DNA of 64,000 nt from JACPHD01 sp964431805. GTDB lineage: Bacteria; Patescibacteriota; Patescibacteriia; Patescibacteriales; GWC2-42-12. The notes beneath the pieces are model-generated. The model was not told the DNA's origin, searched no databases, and saw only the letters and a program-made list of their open reading frames with translations. Below, piece after piece: positions 57,751 through 64,000 of this stretch; the first letter of the stretch is position 1; every line of letters begins with the position of its first letter. Location: NCBI GenBank assembly GCA_964431805.1, contig CAYSKV010000004.1:1-64000 (forward strand), read 5' to 3'. Both the position numbers and the translations under genes were made by a program.

Positions 57751-58071
57751 ATGAATGCTATAGAAATGACGGTTAAAGTTGTTGACAGGAAAAACGAAGG
57801 AGATATTCATAATGATGATTTTATTTACGGCGGCTGGAAAGATGAAGATGAGAAAAAAGAATTCGTCCAGTATTTAAGGCTTGGGCGCTTCTTTCAAGCC
57901 CAACACGAACACTTAAAACAGCTGACAGTATTAAAGAATGACAAAGAAATAGTGCGAGCAGTTATTGCTGGAGAAACTAATAATGAAAATATTCTGCGCG
58001 ATGCTCGCAACGAATACCTCTACTTTTTTAAAGCAAAACATGGTAAACTCCCCAGCTTTAAGAAACAATAA
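57751..58071 (+). CDS. 106-aa protein of unknown function under a structured leader
   Basis: A soluble, charged protein without TM segment or signal peptide. The N-terminal half holds DDFIYGGWKDEDEKKEFVQYLRLGRFFQAQHEHLKQL and the C-terminal half is helical (NENILRDARNEYLYFFKAKHGK). No family is recognised. The SD GAGGAGGG (57739-57746) lies 4 nt before the ATG and is complementary to a loop in the leader. Codon use is more mixed than in neighbouring genes. It stands alone with its own promoter and terminator. Confidence 0.7.
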   Translation: MNAIEMTVKVVDRKNEGDIHNDDFIYGGWKDEDEKKEFVQYLRLGRFFQAQHEHLKQLTVLKNDKEIVRAVIAGETNNENILRDARNEYLYFFKAKHGKLPSFKKQ

Positions 58072-58089
58072 TTAACAAAAAATACAAAA

Positions 58090-58118
58090 ACGGCCACTTA
58101 TATTGGCCGTCTTTTTTT
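58090..58118 (+). terminator. Terminator after the 57751 gene
   Basis: ACGGCCA (58090-58096) and TGGCCGT (58104-58110) form a 7-bp stem, then C and seven T. Confidence 0.85.
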
Positions 58119-58128
58119 ATTTAAAAAA

Positions 58129-58632
58129 TTAATTTTTTTTTGTTATTTCAGATATTGTAGAGTTGATTTTTTTTAATTCTTCCGGCTTGAATTTTTGCAA
58201 AACGAATTTTTCCGCAGGAATTTTTTCTAACTCTAGCGTTTTAATACCGATTCTTAGGCGTTTAAAGTTTTTAGTGTTTAGCCGATCAATTATAGATTGA
58301 ACTCCATTATGTCCGGCGCTTCTTGAGTCCACAGAAATTTTATATTTGCCGAGTTCTATATCTAAATCATCATGAATAACGGTTAAATTTTCCGGCGATA
58401 ATTTATAATAAGCTAAAGTTAATACTACGGCCGAGCCGGATTCATTCATAAAAGTAAGCGGTTTTACTAAAATAACATCATCGCCTTTAGCTATGTCGGC
58501 TTTAAATTTTTTATTATTTTTCCATTTTAAATCTAATTTTTTAGCTAAAGCGTCAACCGCCATAAAACCAGCGTTATGACGAGTTGTTTTATATTGTTCG
58601 CCTGGATTGCCCAGACCGACGATAATATTCAT
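58129..58632 (-). CDS. pth: Peptidyl-tRNA hydrolase
   Basis: Releases peptides from tRNA after ribosome drop-off. The protein has the family N-terminus MNIIVGLGNPGEQYKTTRHNAGFMAVDAL with catalytic His, VKPLTFMNESG and IHDDLDIELGKYKI, ending with RLRIGI. I start at the ATG 58632 (167 aa). The frame is open to 58689, but that would overlap der by 47 nt and add non-family residues. It is translated right after der on the same minus-strand transcript. Confidence 0.95.
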   Translation of the reverse strand: MNIIVGLGNPGEQYKTTRHNAGFMAVDALAKKLDLKWKNNKKFKADIAKGDDVILVKPLTFMNESGSAVVLTLAYYKLSPENLTVIHDDLDIELGKYKISVDSRSAGHNGVQSIIDRLNTKNFKRLRIGIKTLELEKIPAEKFVLQKFKPEELKKINSTISEITKKN

Positions 58633-58642
58633 ATAATTAATT

Positions 58643-60079
58643 TTAGTAATCACCATGCTGCCCATGGACTTTTTTAGTTTTTGCCACATTAACCGAAAGC
58701 GGAGTACCTAAAAAACCATAAGTTTCGCGTAAGCGATTTTCAATAAAGCGCAGATAAGAAAAATGTAAATCTTCTTTAGCGCCGATTTTCATTTCAAATT
58801 TCGGCGGGTTGGCTTGGGTTTGCGTGAATTCGCGAATGCGCGGATGCCTAACGCCTTTACCTTTGGCCGGACGATGGATTTTTACGATACGAGATAGAAA
58901 ATGCGATAATTGAGAATCGCTAAGCTGTAATTTTCTTTCGTCAGAGATTTGCAAAGCTAAGTCTAGAATTTTTTTTATTTTTTCTCCGGTTTTCGCTGAA
59001 GTAAACTGCACGGGGGCGTATTGAGCAAAAGGTAATTTTCCATAAAGATAATCAGTATATTTTTTTGTGTCTCGTTTTTCAATTTTATCCCATTTATTAG
59101 CGATAAAAATAAAACTTTTTTGAGCTTCAACAATTTCTTCAATTAATTTAGCGTCTTGATGAGTTATGTCTTCGCTAATATCAAGCGTCATTAGAGCAAC
59201 ATCGCTTTTAGATAGGGCGTTTAACGATTTAGCGATGCCGAATTTTTCTAAACCTTTAGTTTTCGCTCCTCTTTTACTTATACCGGCCGTATCAATTAAT
59301 AATATCGGTCGGCCTCTATAAATTATTTTTGTATGTTGGGGTTCGCGCGTGGTATGAGGTTCTGGGCTGACAATAACTCGGTTATAACCTAAAATTGAAT
59401 TTAACAGGCTCGATTTTCCGACGTTTGGTTTTCCAATAATGCAGATTTTAACTAAATTTTCTGCCGCTGATTTAACGGCTAGCATCTTAGTTTCTTTTTC
59501 ATCTTCGTCTTCATCTAATTCGTCTTTAATTTTTAACTTTTTAATTATAATATCAAGTAAATCTCCGGTGCCAGAACCGTTAGCCGCGGAAATCGGATAA
59601 GGTTCGCCAAGCGATAGTTTATAGAATTCAGAAACTTTTAAACGGTCCTTAGGCGCATCAACTTTATTAACCGTTAAAAGAACTTTACTAGCATTAACAT
59701 TTTTTTTAATTAAAAGCGCCATTTCTCTATCATGAGGCAGTAAGCCAGTTTTATTATCAACTAAAAATATAACTAGATCGGCTTGCTTTAAATATTGTTT
59801 AGCTTGTTTTTGAACTTGATCATCAATATCGTTAGTGCCAATTTTTTTGCTAGTTAAATGTTTTAAATTCATAATCCCGCCAGTGTCGACGACTTCTAAA
59901 TGATGGCCGCGCCAAAAAATTTGTCCTAAATTACTATCGCGAGTTGTGCCGGCGATATCAGAAATTAAGGCTTGTCGTTTTTCGGTTAAACAATTAAATA
60001 GAGTTGATTTACCAACGTTAGTTCGACCGAAAATAACGATAAGGGGTAGAGGATTACTATTTTTTTCTATAGCTTGCAT
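58643..60079 (-). CDS. der: Ribosome biogenesis GTPase Der (EngA)
   Basis: Double-domain GTPase needed for 50S assembly. The 478-aa protein has GD1 (GRTNVGKSTLFN, DTGG, NKVD) and GD2 (GKPNVGKSSLLNSILG, DTAGI, NKWD) linked by an acidic segment (KIKDELDEDEDEKETK), and a C-terminal KH-like domain (FLGTPLSVN). Length is typical. It is followed by pth and preceded by an LCP-family gene on the same strand. Confidence 0.96.
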   Translation of the reverse strand: MQAIEKNSNPLPLIVIFGRTNVGKSTLFNCLTEKRQALISDIAGTTRDSNLGQIFWRGHHLEVVDTGGIMNLKHLTSKKIGTNDIDDQVQKQAKQYLKQADLVIFLVDNKTGLLPHDREMALLIKKNVNASKVLLTVNKVDAPKDRLKVSEFYKLSLGEPYPISAANGSGTGDLLDIIIKKLKIKDELDEDEDEKETKMLAVKSAAENLVKICIIGKPNVGKSSLLNSILGYNRVIVSPEPHTTREPQHTKIIYRGRPILLIDTAGISKRGAKTKGLEKFGIAKSLNALSKSDVALMTLDISEDITHQDAKLIEEIVEAQKSFIFIANKWDKIEKRDTKKYTDYLYGKLPFAQYAPVQFTSAKTGEKIKKILDLALQISDERKLQLSDSQLSHFLSRIVKIHRPAKGKGVRHPRIREFTQTQANPPKFEMKIGAKEDLHFSYLRFIENRLRETYGFLGTPLSVNVAKTKKVHGQHGDY

Positions 60080-60090
60080 AAATTTATTTT

Positions 60091-61584
60091 TTATTGCCCT
60101 GTATTTTCCGTTCCCGAATTTGTTTTATCAGCGTCTTGACCGATAATTAAAATAAAATCAGGTTGTGTTAAATTAGTTTGGTTAGAATTTTGTTTGGCTA
60201 CTTCATCTATTAACCATTGTGGCATGCCTAAAGCGACATTAGCATTGGTTCTATTTTTTAGTACGGTTAAGGCCTGAAGTTTTTCCCCGTAAGTTAAATC
60301 ATAGATAACCGTTTTTTCAAAATTTTTCTGGCTAGTGTTGCCAATGCGCACTATATCAAAACCGTATTTTTCTAAATCTAAAGCCATAGAGTTAGCTAAC
60401 CCGTTTATCCAAGTGCCATTTCTAATTTCAATCGTGGCTTTTTCTTCTTTTACTTTTTCTTTGTCGGTTGCCGGCGCATCGGCAAAAACATTGTTAACTA
60501 AATATTGTATTTCTGAAAAGTCGCCGCTTCTGGGTTGGAGTAAATAAGCCCCGTCTAAGCCAACGGTATCAACTAAAAGTCCGCTCGGGCTATTATCTAA
60601 AACACGGCTACTAATATTTTCGCTTTTTATATCTTTGGCTAAATTCCATAATTTTACCATCTCCCAGATTTTTAAATTTGAACTGTAATTTTCGGTAATA
60701 TCGGAAATTATATTAGAAATCATGGTTGGTTTAAATAAAACATTAAGCGATAAAACTTTTTCCTTAACCGCTTCTAAGACTTTTTGCTGGCGGCGCGAGC
60801 GCGCGAAATCAGAACCCTCAACGCCTAAAGCATGGCGAGATCGGACATATTTTAAAGCTAATTCGCCGTTCATAACTTGCTCGCCTTTTTCAATATGCAA
60901 ATGCTCCCATCTTTGATCCCAGGCAGCATCTTCATTACCTAGTATAGGATACTTATAGTCATCAAAAGTATTTTCTACATTAACTTTTATACCGCCTAAA
61001 TCGTCAATAATTTTTATAAAACCGGCAAAATCAACGGTTAAATAATAGTCAATCGGAATTTGAAAAATGTCGCTTATAGTTTGGCTTATGGCTAAGCCAC
61101 CCGAGCCGGGAGTTTCCATTTCGGCGTAAGCGTTAACGCTATTAATTTTCCGCCAGCCCATATTTTCAATCGGTACGGCTAAATCGCGTGGGATAGAAAT
61201 TAAAGATACTTTTTTTTCGCTTGGCTTTAAACTAGCTAACATTATAGTATCAGTTAAAAGTCCGCCGTCATGATTTTTCCCGCCGATACCTAACAGCAAA
61301 ATATTTATTCGATCATCGCTTTCACCCTTTAATTTAGTCTCCGCGCTTTCTACTAGATGTTTAATTTGGCTTATAACGGGAATTTTATCAAACCAGGAAG
61401 CCGTAGGTTCACTCGTCGATTTATTAAAAGAAAAAATTAGATACACGGCCAAGAGAAAAATTAAAATAAACCCAATGGGTTTAAGTTGTCTGGCGTTAGA
61501 ATTTTTACTTGATTTTATTGTTATCGGCCTCTTAATTTCCGATTGAGCGAGATTTGAATTTAGTAAATCTATTTTTCTATTCAT
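60091..61584 (-). CDS. LytR-CpsA-Psr (LCP) family protein with LytR_C domain
   Basis: Enzymes of this family transfer polyprenyl-linked glycopolymers to the cell wall. The 497-aa protein has a cytoplasmic basic N-terminus, one TM helix (about 35-53) and an extracytoplasmic LCP domain (NILLLGIGG, LLTDTIMLASL, SLISIPRDLAVPI, YVRSRHALGVEGSDFARSRRQQ). A C-terminal LytR_C domain follows (about 385-475: IEIRNGTWINGLANSMALDLEKYGFDIVRIGN). It is consistent with a walled CPR cell. First gene of the LCP-der-pth transcript. Confidence 0.92.
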   Translation of the reverse strand: MNRKIDLLNSNLAQSEIKRPITIKSSKNSNARQLKPIGFILIFLLAVYLIFSFNKSTSEPTASWFDKIPVISQIKHLVESAETKLKGESDDRINILLLGIGGKNHDGGLLTDTIMLASLKPSEKKVSLISIPRDLAVPIENMGWRKINSVNAYAEMETPGSGGLAISQTISDIFQIPIDYYLTVDFAGFIKIIDDLGGIKVNVENTFDDYKYPILGNEDAAWDQRWEHLHIEKGEQVMNGELALKYVRSRHALGVEGSDFARSRRQQKVLEAVKEKVLSLNVLFKPTMISNIISDITENYSSNLKIWEMVKLWNLAKDIKSENISSRVLDNSPSGLLVDTVGLDGAYLLQPRSGDFSEIQYLVNNVFADAPATDKEKVKEEKATIEIRNGTWINGLANSMALDLEKYGFDIVRIGNTSQKNFEKTVIYDLTYGEKLQALTVLKNRTNANVALGMPQWLIDEVAKQNSNQTNLTQPDFILIIGQDADKTNSGTENTGQ

Positions 61585-61678
61585 AATATAATAAATATAT
61601 AATAATTATATGATTTTGACAACCGCGTTAATTTATTGTCCCGTTTATTATTAACTGTTTATTGTAATTATGTCAACT

Positions 61679-61770
61679 TTGTCTTTTTAATAACAAGCTG
61701 TTATAATAGTGATTAGACAAAATACTAATGAGGCCAAAAGCTTATTTATTCTTATTAAATAAGGTTTTTT
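61679..61770 (+). promoter_or_regulatory. Promoter and early terminator-like hairpin upstream of lepB
   Basis: TTGTCT (61679-61684), 17-nt spacer, TATAAT (61702-61707) preceded by TGT. Downstream, CTTATTTA (61741-61748) pairs with TAAATAAG (61756-61763), then six T (61765-61770): an attenuator-like element before the ATG at 61788. Confidence 0.6.
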
Positions 61771-61787
61771 GTCTTTTAACTTTTTTT

Positions 61788-62351
61788 ATGGTAAAGAATT
61801 TTTTTATTTATGTTTTTGAATTAGTTAAAGTAGTGGCGATTTCTTTAGCCATTATTATTCCTGTTAGATATTTTTTAATCCAGCCGTTTTATGTTAAGGG
61901 TGCTTCAATGGAACCGAGTTTTTATGATAAAGAATATTTAATAATTGATGAAATAAGTTATCGTTTTAATACGCCGGAGCGAGGCGATATTATTGTTTTT
62001 CGCTATCCGAGAAATCCAGAAGAGTATTTTATAAAAAGAATTATTGGTTTACCTGGAGAAAAGGTAGAAATTCAGGATGGTTCGGTTTATGTATATAATA
62101 AGGAAAATCCTTTAGGTTTAAAATTAGAAGAACCATATTTAGCAGCCGATCAAAAAACCTATTCCTTAAGCGAAGAACCAATAGCTTTAAGCGATAGCGA
62201 ATATTATGTGTTAGGCGATAACAGAAATGCTTCTAAGGATTCGCGCAGTTTCGGGCCGGTTGATAAAAAGTTAATTACCGGCAGGGTTTTACTAAGAGGC
62301 TGGCCGTTTAACAGAGTTGATGTTTTTTCGGCGCCGCAATATAATTATTAA
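61788..62351 (+). CDS. lepB: Signal peptidase I
   Basis: Cleaves signal peptides at the outer face of the membrane. The 187-aa protein has one N-terminal TM helix, catalytic Ser in GASMEPSF, catalytic Lys in EYFIKRIIGLPGE, and box E GDNRNASKDSRSFG. The frame is open from 61728, but I prefer ATG 61788 because the extra 20 residues would be coded across a terminator-like hairpin and the family starts just before the TM helix. It matches the many exported proteins in the window. Confidence 0.93.
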   Translation: MVKNFFIYVFELVKVVAISLAIIIPVRYFLIQPFYVKGASMEPSFYDKEYLIIDEISYRFNTPERGDIIVFRYPRNPEEYFIKRIIGLPGEKVEIQDGSVYVYNKENPLGLKLEEPYLAADQKTYSLSEEPIALSDSEYYVLGDNRNASKDSRSFGPVDKKLITGRVLLRGWPFNRVDVFSAPQYNY

Positions 62352-62365
62352 TAAAATTATAATAT

Positions 62366-63736
62366 ATGCCAAAACTTTTTAAGAAAAAAGACAATAAAGA
62401 AGTTGATGAAAAAGTTTCTAAAGCCAGAAAGGCTAGATTCATTTCGCGTCTAAGAGGCACTAAAGATATTTTGCCGGATGAATATAAATATTGGAATTTA
62501 GTTTTTAAAAAAGCTTCAGAACTTTCAAAATCTTATAGCTTTAAGCGTATGGATACGCCGGTTTTAGAAAATGCGGAATTGTATGAACGTTCAACCGGTC
62601 GTCATTCAGACGTCGTTACTAAAGAGATGTTTTCTTTTATTGATAAGAACGGAGAAAAAATTGCGCTTCGCCCGGAAGCAACTCCAGGTATTGTAAGATC
62701 GTATATTGAGCATGGCATGTTTAATATGCCCCAGCCGGTAAAATTGTTTTGGCTCGGTCCGGTTTTTAGGCATGAAAAACCTCAGGCCGGCCGTTTTCGC
62801 CAATTTACCCAATTTAATTTAGAAAGTATCGGAGACACTAGCCCGGTAGCGGACGCCGAACTTATCGCTATATCGCATTATTTTTTTAGCGAGTTGCAGC
62901 TTGATGTTGTAACGCAAATTAATAGCGTTGGTTGCCCGGTCTGCCGCAAGGATTATTTAACTAAGCTGGAAAATTTTTATAAAGAACGCGGACGCCGCAC
63001 AAAATTATGTAATGACTGTAAAAAGAGATTAGTAAAAAACCCTTTGCGCTTATTAGATTGTAAAGAAAAGCAATGTCAGGAAATCGCCGTTGAAGCGCCC
63101 CAGATAGTTGATAGCTTATGCGAAGATTGTAAAAATCATTTTATAAAAGTTCTTGAATATTTAGACGAATTAAATATTCCATATAACTTAAATTCAAATT
63201 TAGTCAGAGGTTTAGATTATTATAACCGAACCGTGTTTGAAGTTTGGCCCTCCTATGCGGAAGGCCAAGAGGGCAAGCCGGCTGATGAACCGTCGCGGCA
63301 GAATGCTTTAGGCGGCGGCGGTCGTTATGACGGCTTAGTAGAATATATGGGCGGTCGACCGACTCCGGCTTGCGGCTTCGGTATTGGCATTGAAAGAGTA
63401 ATTTTAAAAATAAAAGAAAAAAATATTCCTTTGCAGGATGAAGAAAAAGGCGATGTCTTTTTAGCTCATTTAGGCGATCCGGCCAGAAGAAAAATAATGG
63501 TCTTATTTGAAGAGTTAAGAAAAAATGGCATTAAAGTCCGCCAGGCTTTTACTAAAGATAATTTAAAGAGTCAACTAGAAACCGCTAATCAGGCCGGAGT
63601 AAAATACACTTTAATTTTAGGCCAAAAAGAAATAATGGACGGCACGATTTTAATTAGAGATATGGAATCAGGCATTCAGGAAATAGTTGATTATAAAAAG
63701 GTGGTAACAGAGGTTAAAAAGAGGTTGACCGTTTAG
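62366..63736 (+). CDS. hisS: Histidyl-tRNA synthetase
   Basis: Class II enzyme charging tRNA-His. The 456-aa protein shows motif 1 (RLRGTKDILPDE... FKRMDTPVLENAELYERSTG), motif 2 (GPVFRHEKPQAGRFRQFTQFNLE), the HisA/B motifs (LVRGLDYYNRTVFEVW; GGGGRYDGLVEYMGGRPTPACGFGIG) and the anticodon-binding domain (about 365-455). A Cys-rich insertion (CPVCRKDY, LCNDCKKRL, DCKEKQC, LCEDCK) lies in the middle, as in many bacterial HisRS. There is a Lys-rich N-terminal extension of about 28 residues. Starts 14 nt after lepB. Confidence 0.97.
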   Translation: MPKLFKKKDNKEVDEKVSKARKARFISRLRGTKDILPDEYKYWNLVFKKASELSKSYSFKRMDTPVLENAELYERSTGRHSDVVTKEMFSFIDKNGEKIALRPEATPGIVRSYIEHGMFNMPQPVKLFWLGPVFRHEKPQAGRFRQFTQFNLESIGDTSPVADAELIAISHYFFSELQLDVVTQINSVGCPVCRKDYLTKLENFYKERGRRTKLCNDCKKRLVKNPLRLLDCKEKQCQEIAVEAPQIVDSLCEDCKNHFIKVLEYLDELNIPYNLNSNLVRGLDYYNRTVFEVWPSYAEGQEGKPADEPSRQNALGGGGRYDGLVEYMGGRPTPACGFGIGIERVILKIKEKNIPLQDEEKGDVFLAHLGDPARRKIMVLFEELRKNGIKVRQAFTKDNLKSQLETANQAGVKYTLILGQKEIMDGTILIRDMESGIQEIVDYKKVVTEVKKRLTV

Positions 63737-63753
63737 GGTTTACAAATTATAAA
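63725..63753 (+). promoter_or_regulatory. Promoter of rpsU
   Basis: TTGACC (63725-63730), 17-nt spacer, TATAAA (63748-63753). It overlaps the last codons of hisS. Confidence 0.6.
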
Positions 63754-63818
63754 TAATTGTTTAATATAAGGTTTACGCTTATTAAGCGATTTAGCAATAT
63801 TGGATTGGAGGTGCATTT

Positions 63819-64000
63819 ATGGCAGAATTCAAAAGAAAAAAAGGCGAAAGTTTTGAGAGCTTCTTAAGAAGATTCAATAAAAAACTTCAGCAAAGCGGCA
63901 AATTATATTTAGCCCGCCAGGTTCAACATGTTCAGCCGAAAATCAATAAAACGCAGCAGAAAAAGCGCGCTTTAGTTGGCATGAAACTTAAATCAAAAAG
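63819..64000 (+). CDS. rpsU: Ribosomal protein S21 (bS21), cut by the window end
   Basis: The first 60 codons are present. MAEFKRKKGESFESFLRRFNKKLQQSGKL follows the bS21 pattern (E-F-x-ALRRF-K), continuing with basic, helical sequence (QQKKRALVGMKLKSK). It has a good SD (GGAGGTG, 63807-63813) 5 nt before the ATG. The stop lies beyond base 64000, so the full length is unknown. The 82-nt gap to hisS carries its promoter. Confidence 0.88.
   Translation, partial: MAEFKRKKGESFESFLRRFNKKLQQSGKLYLARQVQHVQPKINKTQQKKRALVGMKLKSK

Noticed and set aside
1..64000. tRNA genes, rRNA genes and CRISPR arrays
   Set aside because: I saw no T-arm consensus (GGTTCGAATCC-like) with cloverleaf pairing, no rRNA segments and no regularly spaced direct repeats. 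A tRNAscan-SE or CRISPR finder run would confirm.

Overview
The window is AT-rich, gene-dense bacterial chromosome that looks like a Candidate Phyla Radiation (Patescibacteria, Parcubacteria-like) genome. The reasons are an archaeal/eukaryal-type ProRS, a stand-alone pyruvate:ferredoxin oxidoreductase, VirB2-like double-TM surface proteins, exported proteins with the GEAWYLNP repeat, dispersed palindromes at gene starts, a peptide of the SSAKATEDK type inside a ribosomal protein, and almost no biosynthetic genes. TGA is used as a stop (GlyRS and the TrpR-like gene end in TGA), so this is the standard bacterial code and not the Gracilibacteria code. I assign no lower taxon. No tRNA, rRNA, CRISPR array or transposase gene was seen.

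Layout. 0-5.7 kb: ProRS, a radical SAM/SPASM protein followed by a 9-codon ORF, a TrpR/YerC-like regulator, an orphan HisG and a methyltransferase. 5.8-14.1 kb: a membrane histidine kinase, a giant exported lipase-like protein, three small membrane proteins and a thioredoxin-fold protein. 14.1-23.6 kb: rpsA with a structured leader, glyQS, ftsH, a multi-TM protein, ruvA-femX-mur ligase and a histidine-phosphatase remnant. 23.7-31.6 kb: a leader with two terminator hairpins, then rpoB-rpoC. 31.6-38.4 kb, minus strand: dsbA-like-porG-porD-porA, five unrelated genes (two VirB2-like surface proteins, one fused to a lysozyme-like domain, an anchored protein and a DUF4258/DUF2283 pair), then porB. 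38.4-46.9 kb: a short arginine decarboxylase, xth, a leuS carrying a Nudix domain, a half-size EamA protein, exported proteins and rsmA. 47-53.5 kb: two tandem histidine kinases sharing a 1.2-kb near-identical block, a double-receiver protein and two small membrane proteins. 53.7-61.6 kb, mostly minus: topA-dprA, a noncoding locus with two structured RNAs and a 106-aa unknown gene, pth, der and an LCP protein. 61.7-64 kb: lepB, hisS and the start of rpsU.

Working together. Information processing dominates: four aminoacyl-tRNA synthetases, RNA polymerase, S1, S21, RsmA, Pth, Der, TopA, RuvA and DprA. Envelope genes (femX, Mur ligase, LCP, lepB, ftsH, DsbA-like and VirB2-like proteins) suit a small walled cell that interacts with others. 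PFOR gives a fermentative pyruvate-to-acetyl-CoA step. Most genes have no Shine-Dalgarno (SD) sequence and are preceded by an extended -10 (TGNTATAAT) a few tens of bases upstream. A minority have a strong GGAGG, often with different codon use.

Best candidates for something undescribed: (1) 57.37-58.07 kb, a self-contained hairpin RNA followed by an mRNA whose long-helix leader presents an 8-nt loop complementary to the SD of the unknown gene; (2) the Nudix domain inserted beside the editing domain of LeuRS; (3) the VirB2-like/lysozyme-like fusion inside a split por operon; (4) palindromic elements that supply start and stop codons at gene junctions.
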